DNA of 64,000 nucleotides from NCBI GenBank assembly GCA_963696675.1, contig CAVOLM010000054.1, positions 41,657-105,656 on the forward strand. The letters are read 5' to 3'. A program made the position numbers and the translations under genes. Each line of letters starts with the position of its first letter. Within the stretch, counting starts at the first letter, position 1. Source of the DNA: DATBVX01 sp963696675. Its GTDB lineage: Bacteria > Pseudomonadota > Gammaproteobacteria > Steroidobacterales > Steroidobacteraceae. The notes under the pieces were generated by a model. The model did not search any database. It worked only from the letters and a program-made list of their open reading frames with translations, and was not told the DNA's origin. Positions 21,947 through 30,661 of this stretch are shown in pieces.

Positions 21947-22963
21947 TTGGCAGCAGCGTCCACAATCGCAGTTGACGTCATGAGCGGCGATCGCGGCGCG
22001 CAGGTTTGCGTGCCCGCTGCCGTCGAACAGGTGCGCGAGCGAGATGATCTGAGGTTGGTGCTGGTGGGAGCGCCCGAGGTCATACAACCTCTGTTGCGCA
22101 CGCTTCGCGCGCACGACGAGCGCCGCATCGAGGTTCAGCCCGCCTCCGAGATCGTCGGAATGAACGAGGCGCCCCGCGAAGCGCTGAGACGCAAGAAGGA
22201 CTCCTCGATGCGTCGGGCGATCGACATGGTCAAGGAAGGGCGGGCGCAGGCCTGCGTGAGCGCGGGTAACACCGGCGCGCTGATGGCTACGGCGCACTTC
22301 GTGCTCAAGTCGATACCCGGCATTGATCGTCCCGGCGATCATGTCGGCGATCCCGGCGATCGGCGGGCATACGCACATGCTCGATCTCGGCGCCAATGCC
22401 TCGATGCACGCCCGAGCAGCTCTGCCAGTTCGGGGTGATGGGCTCGGTGGTCGCAGCCGATCTCGAACGCGCTGGAGCGGCCGCGCGTCGGCCTGCTCAA
22501 CATCGGCGAGGAAGACATCAAGGGCCATGCGCTCGTGCAGGAGGCGCACCGGCTGCTGGCGGGCACGACGCTCAACTACGTAGGGTTCGTCGAGGGCGAT
22601 GATATCTTTACCGGCGAGGTCGACGTCGTGGTGACAGACGGTTTCACGGGCAACGTGGCGCTCAAGACCATGGAAGGCCTGGCGCGCATGATCGGCAGCG
22701 CTACCCGCGAAGAGTTTTCCCGGGGCGCCGCACGCAAGGTCATGGCTGCTGCAGCATGGCCGGCGCTGCGCGCGCTTAAGACACGGCTCGATCCGCGTCG
22801 CTACAATGGGGCCAGCATGGTCGGATTGAACGGTATCGTCATCAAGAGTCACGGCGGCGCGGATCAATACGCATTCCGGCACGCGATTCTCACCGCGGCG
22901 ACCGAAGTGGAGCGCGGCGTGCCCGCGCAGATCGCCGCGGAGCTCGCGAGGCAGATCCATTGA
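21947..22963 (+). CDS. plsX: Phosphate acyltransferase PlsX (three frameshifts)
   Basis: Converts acyl-ACP to acyl-phosphate for phospholipid synthesis. Recognised by STIAVDVMSGDRGAQVCVPAAV, then MRRAIDMVKEGRAQACVSAGNTGAL, LDLGAN, GLLNIGEEDIKG and VVVTDGFTGNVALKTMEG. Shifts near 22325, 22400 and 22475. The start is unclear: TTG 21947 is the only start-like codon in frame, while ATG 21901 would fit a longer N-terminus if another base is wrong. The stop overlaps the fabH start by 4 nt. Confidence 0.92.
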
Positions 22964-23928
22964 TCTACTCAAGAATCGAAGGGACGGGTCGCTATCTGCC
23001 TGAGAAGGTCCTGACGAACTTCGACCTCGAGAAGATCGTTGATACGACCGATGAGTGGATCCGGACGCGCACCGGCATCGAGCGTCGGCACATTGCGGCG
23101 GAGGGCGAGACCACGGTCGATATGGCAGAGCAGGCCGCGCGCGCCGCTCTGCATAGTGCGGGTGTGGCGCCGGAAGAGATCGACCTGATCGCCTTTGGCA
23201 CGACGACACCCGATCTCGTGTTCCCGAACTGCGGCGTATTGCTGCAGGCGCGGCTCGGCATCCGCGGCTGTCCGGCATTCAGTGTCGAGGCCGCATGCAC
23301 CGGTTTCATCTACGCCCTGTCCATCGCCGACAAGTACGTCCGCTGTGGGGAGTCAAAGTGCGCGCTCGTCATCGGCGCCGACATGTTGTCCCGGATCGTC
23401 AATTGGAACGACCGCCAGACCAGCGTGCTCTTTGCCGACGGGGCTGGCGCTGTGGTGCTGAAGCCATCGAGCGAAGCCGGAATCATCTCGACGCACATCC
23501 ACGCAGACGGCACCTATCAGGACCTGCTCAACTATCCTGGCGGCGTTTCCAAGGGCTGGCCACAAGGGCCACCGGGCACGTTCGGCGTGCAAATGAAGGG
23601 CAATGAAGTCTTCAAGGTCGCGGTGAACACGCTCGGCCGCATCGTCGAAGAGGCGCTCGAGGCCAACAAGCTCGACAAGTCCGCCGTCGACTGGCTGGTC
23701 CCTCACCAGGCGAACCTGCGCATCATCCAGGCGACCGCGAGGAAGCTCGATCTGCCCATGGAACGGGTGATCGTGACGGTGCAGGACCACGGCAATACAT
23801 CCGCCGGCTCGGTGCCACTGGCCCTCGACGTCGGTGTGCGCGACGGGCGCATCAAGCGGGGAGATCTGCTGTTGCTGGAGGCGTTTGGCGGCGGCTTTAC
23901 CTGGGGCGCCGCCGTGGTGCGCTACTGA
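22960..23928 (+). CDS. fabH: 3-oxoacyl-ACP synthase III
   Basis: A 322-residue KAS III that condenses acetyl-CoA with malonyl-ACP to start fatty acid synthesis. The catalytic triad is complete: Cys113 in VEAACTGF, His249 in VPHQANLRI and Asn279 in DHGNTSAGS. The start is a TTG that overlaps the plsX stop (TTGA). Undamaged. Unlike E. coli, no fabD, fabG or acpP follows; the small gene at 23922 converges on it. Confidence 0.96.
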   Translation: MIYSRIEGTGRYLPEKVLTNFDLEKIVDTTDEWIRTRTGIERRHIAAEGETTVDMAEQAARAALHSAGVAPEEIDLIAFGTTTPDLVFPNCGVLLQARLGIRGCPAFSVEAACTGFIYALSIADKYVRCGESKCALVIGADMLSRIVNWNDRQTSVLFADGAGAVVLKPSSEAGIISTHIHADGTYQDLLNYPGGVSKGWPQGPPGTFGVQMKGNEVFKVAVNTLGRIVEEALEANKLDKSAVDWLVPHQANLRIIQATARKLDLPMERVIVTVQDHGNTSAGSVPLALDVGVRDGRIKRGDLLLLEAFGGGFTWGAAVVRY

Positions 23929-24111
23929 TGATCGGACTTGCGGACGCGGCTCAACCAGACGAAATACGGATCCCAACCCTGTGCCGCAGCTGGAGGGGTC
24001 ACGCTCATCAGGCTGGCGCACGCGCTCGCTCCAGACGCTAAATGCGTCCCAGCCCTTTGGGCGTTCGCTCTCGTCCGTATCGTCGCCGGTGGCCTGTGAA
24101 ACGGTATTCAT
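23922..24111 (-). CDS. Small protein with two GWDxxxVWxxRVR motifs (one frameshift)
   Basis: About 62 residues. It opens MNTVSQATGDDTDESERPKG and carries GWDAFSVWSERVR. After a shift near 23980 the next frame gives GWDPYFVWLSRVRKSDHQ and a stop that overlaps the fabH end by 7 nt. Two copies of the same Trp-rich motif, about 30 residues apart, are unlikely by chance and argue for a real gene. No signal peptide or membrane segment. I recall similar motifs only in uncharacterised proteobacterial proteins; function unknown. Confidence 0.55.
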
Positions 24112-24207
24112 TGAGTACGCTGTTCTTGTTAGCTGGGGGGCACTCTAGGCGAATGGGGCTTTGCGACGGCGTGAGACTGATCACAATCCTGGCCTAGAAT
24201 GAGACCA

Positions 24208-25175
24208 ATGGACTGCACACGCTTAATGGCGCCTTTGGAGCGCGTGTCTTCTGGCGCTGGCTTCTGTTGCGGCGCAAGCGGAGATGTTTCAGGTGCCGCC
24301 CGCAGGAGTGGACCTCGTCGGGCTGGAAGAGAACACGGTGGCGCAGTTCGACGACACGCTGCCTGACATAGCACGCCGTTACGGCTTGGGTTATGAGGAA
24401 ATCGCCCTGGCGAATCCCGGAACTGACCCTTGGGTGCCGGGTGAGGGCACGCCCATCAGCCTACCCACCCAGCACATTCTGCCGCCTGGGCCGCGCGAGG
24501 GCATCGTGATCAACCTCGCGGACCACCGGCTCTTCTACTTCCCGCGCAAGACCGGCAATGAGCCCGCCGAACTGATCTCGCACCCGATCAGCGTCGGCCA
24601 GATGGATTGGCGCACGCCGATTGGCGTCACCCAGATCGCGGCGAAGATCAAGAAGCCGACCTGGTATCCGCCGGCCTCGATTCGCAAGCAGCACGAAGAG
24701 GACGGTGATCCGATCCCTGAGGCGATTCCTCCCGGTCCGGATAATCCTCTCGGCGACTATGCAATGCGCCTGGCCATTCCGGGCGGTGCGTACCTGATCC
24801 ATGGCACGAACAAGCCGGTCGGCGTCGGCATGCAGGTGACGCACGGTTGTATCCGCATGTATCCGGAAGACATCGAGTCGCTGTTTCGCATGGTCAAGGT
24901 CGGGACCAAGGTCCGCATCATCAACGAACCGGTGAAGACCGGCTGGGATCACGGTGTGCTGTACCTGGAAGTGCACCCACCCCTCGAGAACAGCGGGTCG
25001 CCTGCGGTCGACCTCACTCAACTCACGCGAATCCTGGTGGCTGCGACTCGCAATCGGCCCATCCGGATCAACTGGCCGCTCGCCGAGCGGACCCTTGATC
25101 GAAGCGCGCGGCAGGCCGGTCGCGGTTTCGCTTCCTCTCGGCCTGGAAGCGCGCGCGGCCAGCGAATCGGAATAG
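24208..25175 (+). CDS. L,D-transpeptidase, YkuD family with LysM-like domain (two frameshifts)
   Basis: Periplasmic enzyme that forms 3-3 peptidoglycan crosslinks or anchors lipoproteins. A signal peptide is visible only across a shift near 24243 (MDCTRLMAPLERV, then LLALASVAAQA before EMFQV). A LysM-like segment (DTLPDIARRYGLGYEEIALANPG) follows, then the YkuD domain with YLIHGTNKP and THGCIRMYPED, which contain the catalytic His and Cys. A second shift near 25095 restores the true end, ARAASESE at 25175. ErfK/YcfS-like. No clear ribosome site. Confidence 0.85.
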
Positions 25176-25190
25176 CCGCCCCGGCAGTAC

Positions 25191-25227
25191 AAAAAAAAGC
25201 GCCGCGGGCCCAGGAGCACCGCGGCGC
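25191..25227 (-). terminator. Rho-independent terminator of the alanine-zipper lipoprotein
   Basis: A 9-bp GC stem (25219-25227 with 25199-25207, GCGCCGCGG) with an 11-nt loop is followed on the minus strand by eight T residues (25198-25191). A strong classical terminator 20 nt beyond the lipoprotein stop, consistent with a highly expressed short mRNA. Confidence 0.9.
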
Positions 25228-25247
25228 CGGATTCGATCGGTGCCGAA

Positions 25248-25565
25248 TTACTTCGACATCGACTTCTTGAACATGCGATCGATCTTCTCGTTGGTCGCGT
25301 CACAGCAGGACTGGCTGGCCTGAGCTGCCGAAAGCGCCTGGTTCGCAGTGCTCTGCGCGCCGTTCGCGGCCGACTGCGCCGCCGAAGCTGCGCTCGAGGC
25401 TGAGTTCGCCGCATCCTTGGCGGCTGTCGCGTCTGCGCCAACTTTCGCGACTTGTGACTTCAGCTCGTCGATCTGCGCCTGAATCGGCTTGAGGTCTGTG
25501 CATGCAGCCATCATTCCGAGACACAGGACAGCAGTCGAAGCCTTAATCATCATTGCACTCTTCAT
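25248..25565 (-). CDS. Alanine-zipper (Lpp/OprI-like) outer-membrane lipoprotein
   Basis: A 105-residue lipoprotein. Signal peptide MKSAMMIKASTAVLCLGMMA with Cys22 as the lipidated residue, then TDLKPIQAQIDELKSQVAKV and a long Ala/Ser coiled coil with seven-residue spacing (repeats of the AANSASSAASAAQ type), ending KIDRMFKKSMSK. The architecture matches alanine-zipper lipoproteins such as OprI that link or space the outer membrane. There is an unusual Cys-Cys pair near the end (QSCCDATN) and no C-terminal Lys of the Lpp peptidoglycan-linked type beyond MSK. AGGGGA lies before the ATG; a strong terminator follows. The neighbouring gene is an L,D-transpeptidase. Confidence 0.85.
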   Translation of the reverse strand: MKSAMMIKASTAVLCLGMMAACTDLKPIQAQIDELKSQVAKVGADATAAKDAANSASSAASAAQSAANGAQSTANQALSAAQASQSCCDATNEKIDRMFKKSMSK

Positions 25566-26024
25566 GGTATTCCCCTTTTCGTTCGTGAGTTTCTCGGGTA
25601 GCCCGAAGTCCAACACTTCAGCTCAAACCACGGGCCGAAGCCCACGCGCGAGCCGAACCGGAACGGCGCATAAGTGAACATGTTTGCGCTTCCGATGCAA
25701 TAGTACTCGTGGGCTTGTCGTCCTGCAGCGACAAGTGTTGACAGCGCGCAACTTCTACAACGCATTCTCGCGAGGGCGCATCCACGCACCAACCAGTGCG
25801 CGCCCTTTTGGCGCATGCGACTCGCGTGTCATCACGCCGATCTTGAATCCGGTTGCTCTCAAGAGTCGGCACGAAGGTCAGGGTGGAGTCGTTGCACACG
25901 GCCGTATCAGCTCGCGCTGCGGCCGCACTCCGCATGCATTGACCAGTGGCTGATAGCCAGGGAAGCACCGGTGGGAGCAGAGCGCCTGTGCTCGGGAGAC
26001 CCAACCAGTCAGTAAGTCTTTGGA
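25566..26024. other. Gene-free stretch upstream of lexA
   Basis: About 460 bp between the divergent lipoprotein gene and lexA. Several short frames exist but none shows a family signature or a plausible start. A 7-bp hairpin (25714-25735, CTTGTCG with CGACAAG) is the only structure I noticed. It must contain the promoter of the lipoprotein gene, but I see no convincing match. Confidence 0.4.
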
Positions 26025-26025
26025 T

Positions 26026-26058
26026 TTGCGCGCTGCGTTTAACTGTATATAATCACAG
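26026..26058 (+). promoter_or_regulatory. lexA promoter with SOS box
   Basis: The LexA operator CTGTATATAATCACAG lies at 26043-26058 and fits CTG-N10-CAG. A perfect -10 TATAAT (26048-26053) is embedded in it, with TTGCGC (26026-26031) 16 nt upstream as -35. LexA bound here would cover the -10, giving the usual autorepression. Confidence 0.85.
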
Positions 26059-26085
26059 TCAAGCGAATTGCCTGCGAGCGCCTCC

Positions 26086-26736
26086 ATGTCCGATCTGACT
26101 CCGCGGCAGACACAGATTTTGCGTCTCATTCAGACGCGGATCGTCGACAACGGCATGCCACCGACACGCGCCGAAATCGCGCGTGAGCTGGGATTCAAGT
26201 CAGCCAATGCAGCGGAAGAGCATCTGCGCGCTTTGCAGCGCAAGGGAGTCATCGAGCTAATTCCCGGCGCTTCGCGTGGCATCCAGCTCAAGGACTATCT
26301 GCGCGAGCAGATCGGTCTTCCCTTGATCGGAAGGGTGGCGGCAGGCCGGCCGATCCTGGCCGAAGAGCATGTTGAGGGACGATTCCAGATCGATCCACAG
26401 CTGTTCCAGCCGCGTCCCCACTACCTGCTCAAGGTCAGTGGCATGAGCATGCGCGATGTGGGGATCTTCGACGGAGACCTGGTGGCGGTGCACCGCACGA
26501 CGGAAGTGCGCAATCGGCAGATCGTGGTCGCCCGCCTGGAAAACGAGGTGACGGTCAAGCGCTACCGCCAGGAAGGTTCGATTGTCTGGCTGATGCCCGA
26601 GAATGCGGATTTCCAGCCAATCCGGGTCGATCTCAAGGCGCAGCCGATGATCATCGAGGGTGTCGTGGTGGGGATCGTGCGCCGCGTCGATGGCAGTGTG
26701 CGCAGCATCGCGCGCAGCGAGCGGCGGACAAGTTGA
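26086..26736 (+). CDS. lexA: SOS response repressor LexA
   Basis: A 216-residue repressor. Winged-helix DNA-binding domain (about 1-70: LTPRQTQILRLIQ, PPTRAEIARELGF), a hinge with the self-cleavage bond Ala86-Gly87 in RVAAGRP, and the S24 peptidase dyad Ser121 (SGMSM) and Lys158 (VTVKRY), spaced exactly as in E. coli LexA. I start at ATG 26086 (MSDLTPRQ) rather than the upstream in-frame codon because it matches the family and leaves the SOS box outside the gene. Confidence 0.96.
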   Translation: MSDLTPRQTQILRLIQTRIVDNGMPPTRAEIARELGFKSANAAEEHLRALQRKGVIELIPGASRGIQLKDYLREQIGLPLIGRVAAGRPILAEEHVEGRFQIDPQLFQPRPHYLLKVSGMSMRDVGIFDGDLVAVHRTTEVRNRQIVVARLENEVTVKRYRQEGSIVWLMPENADFQPIRVDLKAQPMIIEGVVVGIVRRVDGSVRSIARSERRTS

Positions 26737-26764
26737 GCCCGCGACCTCCTGTCGCGTCCTGGCG

Positions 26765-27197
26765 CTAGAGACTGGCCAGACGCTCGATATAGAGCACTTC
26801 ATCAGGCGGCGTTCCGGCGCGCTGCGATTCCCACAGGATCTCACCGAGGATTTCCAGCATTCGGTGTTCGGCCTCGTGCGCCGAACCGAGCCGCGATGAC
26901 AACGATGCATGAAGCGCACGGATGCCAGGGGGGCGATCAGTGCTGACCTGCTCCCGGATGGCGAGGTGTAGCCCCAGATGCAGGAATGGATTCTGGGCAC
27001 CGCCTTCGAGCAGGAACTCAGCGTCGACGCGCCGGCGCGCCTGCTTCGAGCAACTGGTGATACTCGGGGTGCTCGGCAATCAATCGCGCGATCTCGGCCT
27101 GCAGCGGCTCCAGGGGCTCGCTGTTGCGGAACTTTCGCCACGCGTCGACATACATACGGCGCAGGTCCGCGCGACTTTGCTGATGAAAAACCGGCAT
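26765..27197 (-). CDS. DUF1841 family protein (one frameshift)
   Basis: About 143 residues. N-terminus MPVFHQQSRADLRRMYVDAW with LQAEIARLIAEHPEYHQLL; after a shift near 27030 it continues EFLLEGGAQNPFLHLGLHLA, HEAEHRMLEILGEILWESQR and PPDEVLYIERLASL. The conserved His-rich NPFLHLGLH and HEAEH segments mark DUF1841. Function unknown. The start lies 3 nt after the nth stop, in the same direction. Confidence 0.85.
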
Positions 27198-27200
27198 GGG

Positions 27201-27857
27201 CTAGCGGCGTCTTCGCTGCGATTCGGCTCTGGTCTTGTGGTCGTATTCGCACAGGTCCGCAATCACGCATTCGGGACAACGCGGTTTGCGGGCAACACAC
27301 ACGTAACGCCCATGCAGAATCAGCCAGTGATGCACGTGTCGGCGATACTCGTCTGGCACCACTTCGAGCAGGCGCATCTCGACCTCGAGTGGTGTCCGGC
27401 CCGGCGCGATGCCAGTCCGGTTGGCGACGCGAAAGATGTGCGTATCGACTGCGATCGTGGACTCGCCGAAGGCGACGTTGAGGACCACGTTTGCGGTCTT
27501 GCGTCCGACGCCGGGCAGGGACTGCAGCGCTTCGCGGTTCGCGGGTACCTCGCCTGCGAAGCGCTCGACCAGGAGCCGGCAGGTTTCGATGATGTTGCGC
27601 GCCTTGGTGTTAAAAAGGCCGATCGACTTGATATGGCTTGAAAGTCCTGCCACCCCCAGCGCCAGCATTGCTTGCGGATCAGGGGCGATGCGAAATAGCT
27701 CGGCAGTAGCGCGATTCACGCTCTTATCCGTTGCCTGGGCTGACAGCATGACTGCAACCAGCAGCTGAAACGGGCTCGAGTATTCGAGCTCAGTGCGAGG
27801 TTCAGGGTTGGCGGCCTTGAGCCGGGCAAAGATCGCAGCACGGCGCCGTGGTGTCAC
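27201..27857 (-). CDS. nth: Endonuclease III
   Basis: A 218-residue base-excision glycosylase/AP lyase for oxidised pyrimidines. The helix-hairpin-helix LPGVGRKTANVVL carries the catalytic Lys120, Asp138 is in VDTHIFRVANR, and the [4Fe-4S] cysteines 187, 194, 197 and 203 have the C-x6-C-x2-C-x5-C spacing. Undamaged. The start overlaps the stop of the RnfB-like gene by 4 nt. Confidence 0.96.
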   Translation of the reverse strand: MTPRRRAAIFARLKAANPEPRTELEYSSPFQLLVAVMLSAQATDKSVNRATAELFRIAPDPQAMLALGVAGLSSHIKSIGLFNTKARNIIETCRLLVERFAGEVPANREALQSLPGVGRKTANVVLNVAFGESTIAVDTHIFRVANRTGIAPGRTPLEVEMRLLEVVPDEYRRHVHHWLILHGRYVCVARKPRCPECVIADLCEYDHKTRAESQRRRR

Positions 27858-28447
27858 GGCGCTGCGCCGGGCTTACGCCAGGCGCCCGCTCGGCGCTTCC
27901 TGGCGGCGATCATCTCCTGACGCTCCTCGGCGTCCCGCCGCCGACGCTCGCGGCCGGCCTCGTACCGCTCGCGGAAGATGCGCCCTTGCCGCTGCAACTC
28001 CTCGAGGGTCAGCGGCGCTTGCACTGGCTCGCCGCGTGCATCGAGGGCCGGTCGCAGCTCGATGCAATCTACCGGGCAGGGCGGCAGGCACAGGTCGCAA
28101 CCGGTGCACAACTGCGCGACGACCGTATGCATGAAGCGCTGGGCGCCGACGATGGCATCGACCGGGCAGGCGGGCAGGCACTTTGCGCAGCCGATGCAGC
28201 GCGCCTCATCGATGAAAGCAACAGTGGGAGCACGCGCGAGCCCGTTCACGGGATTCAGCGGCTTCTCGATCCGCCCCAGCAGACGCGCCAACTCGCGGAT
28301 GGTGATCTCGCCACCGGGCGGGCACTGATTGATGTCGGCACTACCCGCGGCAATCGCTTCGGCGTAGGGCCGGCACGCCGGGTAACCGCAGCGCGTGCAC
28401 TGCGTTTGAGGAAGCACGGCGTCGATCTGCTCGACGAGATCGTTCAC
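27854..28447 (-). CDS. RnfB/RsxB-like ferredoxin protein without membrane anchor
   Basis: A 197-residue Fe-S protein. A four-Cys Fe-S domain at the N-terminus (QTQCTRCGYPACRPYAEAI, then QCPPGG) is followed by two ferredoxin motifs, CIGCAKCLPACPVDAI and CTGCDLCLPPCPVDCI, and an Arg/Glu-rich tail. RnfB of the Rnf complex has the same order but with an N-terminal membrane helix, missing here. No other rnf genes are nearby. It lies between metG and nth, an arrangement common in related bacteria. Probably a soluble electron carrier; partner unknown. Confidence 0.85.
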   Translation of the reverse strand: MNDLVEQIDAVLPQTQCTRCGYPACRPYAEAIAAGSADINQCPPGGEITIRELARLLGRIEKPLNPVNGLARAPTVAFIDEARCIGCAKCLPACPVDAIVGAQRFMHTVVAQLCTGCDLCLPPCPVDCIELRPALDARGEPVQAPLTLEELQRQGRIFRERYEAGRERRRRDAEERQEMIAARKRRAGAWRKPGAAP

Positions 28448-28450
28448 GGC

Positions 28451-30538
28451 TCACTTGACCTTCATGCCGGGCTGCGCGCCCTCGTCAGGGGACAGCAGAA
28501 AGATGCCCGAGCCGTCACCTGCCGCGAGCACCATGCCCTCCGAGGTACCGAAGCGCATCTTGCGCGGCGCGAGGTTCGCAACCACGACGACCTGTCGACC
28601 CGCGAGGGTCTCGGCTGGGTATGCGGATTTGATTCCGGCGAATACGGTGCGCGTTCCAGTGCCGATATCGAGCGTGAGCTTGAGAAGCTTGTCGGCGCCT
28701 TCGATGGGCTCCGCGGCGACGATGCGTGCGACACGCAAGTCGATCCTGTTGAACTCATCGATGGAAATCACGCCGTTCACCGCTGGCCGTCGTCGCCACC
28801 GGACCCGGCGTTGGCGGGAGATGCTGCTCCCTCGGCAGGAGAAGCGAACAAGGCGTCCATCTGCTTTGGGATCCACGCGTTGCATGAGGTGCTCGTAGGG
28901 TTCGATCTTGAGAGGAGGCGGTTCATGCAGCTGCGTCCAGCGCAGCGGCAGCGGCAATCCCAGCATCCTGGCCGCTCGCTCGGCGGTCTCTGGAAGGATG
29001 GGAGCCAGGAGCAGGGTGAGCCTGCGGAATGCGTCGATGCAATCCGAGCACACTTCCCACAGCCGGCGTTCCTGCTGAGGGTCCTTGGCCAGCAACCAGG
29101 GCTTTTCCTGATCGATAGCCTCGTTCATGCGGTCGGCGAGCTCCATCACGCGTCGTACCACCTTGCCAAATTCACGCGCTTCGTATTCTTCCAGTATGCG
29201 CTCGCCGGCAGCGAGTGCCTGCCTGGACCACTTCGCGGTAGCGACCGCGCGGTTCTCGTCGCTCGGCAGAAGCTTGCCGCCAAAGCGCTTGGTAATGAAT
29301 CCGGCCGCGCGGCTCGCAATGTTGACGTACTTGCCGATCAGGTCGGCATTGACGCGCGCGACGAAATCATCGGGGTTGAAATCGAGGTCTTCGACATTGG
29401 CATTGAGCTTGGCCGCGATGTAGTAGCGCAGCCACTCCGGATTCATGCCGAGCTCGAGGTAACGCAGCGGGCTCAGACCGGTGCCGCGCGACTTGGACAT
29501 CTTCTCACCCGAGACGGTGATGAAACCGTGCACGTAGACATGATCCGGGACCTTGTAGGGCGAGCCGGCGAACTTGAGCATCGCGGGCCAGAACAAGGTG
29601 TGGAAGTAGATGATGTCCTTGCCGATGAAATGGATCTGCTCGGTGTCGCTCGCGGCAAGGAATTCCGTGAAGGAGCGACGCTCTCCGCGTGCCGCCGCCT
29701 TACCCGAGTCGAAGTATTGCTTGAGCGAGGCGAGATACCCGATGGGCGCATCCAGCCACACATAGAAGTACTTGCCAGGAAGATCCGGGATCGGAATGCC
29801 GAAGTACGGCTCATCGCGCGAGATGTCCCAATCGCCAAGAGCCCTCTCCCCGCGGCCGTCGAGCCATTCGCGCGCCTTGTTGGCAACCTGGGCCTGCAAT
29901 CGGTCTGGTGCGCCGATCCACTCATTCAGGAACTGCACGCACTTCGGATCGGAGAGCCTGAAGAACAGATGATCGGAAGTCCTCAGGACCGGCTTGGCCC
30001 CCGAAAGGGTGGAATAGGGCTCGATCAGGTCCGTCGGCGCATACACGGTGCTGCACACCTCGCATGCATCGCCATATTGATCCTTGGAATGACAGTTCGG
30101 GCATTCGCCCTTGATGTACCGATCGGGCAGGAACATGCCCTTGAGCGGGTCGAAGAACTGTTCGACGGCCTTGCTGTAGATGAGCCCGGCGGCCTTCAGC
30201 TTGCGGTAGATATCCTGCGAGAGCGCGGTGTTCTCGGGTGAGTCGGTCGAATGCCAGTTGTCGAAGCTGAGATGAAATCCCTTGAGGTACTGCGGGCGCT
30301 CCGCCGCGACGCGCGCGACGAGCTGTTGCGGCGAGATTCCTTCTGCTTCCGCCTTGAGCATGATCGGTGCGCCGTGAGCATCGTCGGCGCAGACGAAATG
30401 CACGTCATTGCCCTGCATCCGCTGGAACCGCACCCAGATATCGACCTGGATGTATTCCATGATGTGGCCGATATGAAAAGACCCGTTGGCGTACGGAAGC
30501 GCGGAGGTGACGAACAGCTTGCGATGGCGATCGGGCAT
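28451..30538 (-). CDS. metG: Methionyl-tRNA synthetase
   Basis: A 695-residue class I synthetase. HIGH at 22-25 (FHIGHIMEY), zinc knuckle Cys146, Cys149, Cys159, Cys162, KMSKS at 346-350 and a C-terminal tRNA-binding domain (about 590-695, RIDLRVARIV). The stretch after VDPKADGRLVRFSC reads as nonsense for about 28 residues: another frame gives QMDALFASPAEGAASPAN, so two compensating shifts near 28870 and 28785 are likely. A typical dimeric form. Confidence 0.95.
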   Translation of the reverse strand: MPDRHRKLFVTSALPYANGSFHIGHIMEYIQVDIWVRFQRMQGNDVHFVCADDAHGAPIMLKAEAEGISPQQLVARVAAERPQYLKGFHLSFDNWHSTDSPENTALSQDIYRKLKAAGLIYSKAVEQFFDPLKGMFLPDRYIKGECPNCHSKDQYGDACEVCSTVYAPTDLIEPYSTLSGAKPVLRTSDHLFFRLSDPKCVQFLNEWIGAPDRLQAQVANKAREWLDGRGERALGDWDISRDEPYFGIPIPDLPGKYFYVWLDAPIGYLASLKQYFDSGKAAARGERRSFTEFLAASDTEQIHFIGKDIIYFHTLFWPAMLKFAGSPYKVPDHVYVHGFITVSGEKMSKSRGTGLSPLRYLELGMNPEWLRYYIAAKLNANVEDLDFNPDDFVARVNADLIGKYVNIASRAAGFITKRFGGKLLPSDENRAVATAKWSRQALAAGERILEEYEAREFGKVVRRVMELADRMNEAIDQEKPWLLAKDPQQERRLWEVCSDCIDAFRRLTLLLAPILPETAERAARMLGLPLPLRWTQLHEPPPLKIEPYEHLMQRVDPKADGRLVRFSCRGSSISRQRRVRWRRRPAVNGVISIDEFNRIDLRVARIVAAEPIEGADKLLKLTLDIGTGTRTVFAGIKSAYPAETLAGRQVVVVANLAPRKMRFGTSEGMVLAAGDGSGIFLLSPDEGAQPGMKVK

Positions 30539-30661
30539 GGAGCGGCGACGGTGAGCGGACAGGCCGGGATTATGCCACGCAGGATGCAGCGTCAGGCCGC
30601 GGGCGCGCGGGTCAAGAACGGTTCAGCCGTGGTTTCCTTGTCCGAGCTGCTGAGCTGCGTC

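Noticed and set aside
23929..24207. Possible tRNA or small RNA after fabH
   Set aside because: No cloverleaf or terminator could be drawn, and the repeated GWD motif on the minus strand explains most of the stretch as coding.
26737..27200. SOS-regulated partner gene downstream of lexA
   Set aside because: The coding signal there is on the opposite strand and belongs to the DUF1841 protein; there is no second SOS box.
27848..30241. A 797-codon open frame on the plus strand opposite metG and the RnfB-like gene
   Set aside because: High-GC shadow frame of well-supported minus-strand genes; its translation shows no family features.
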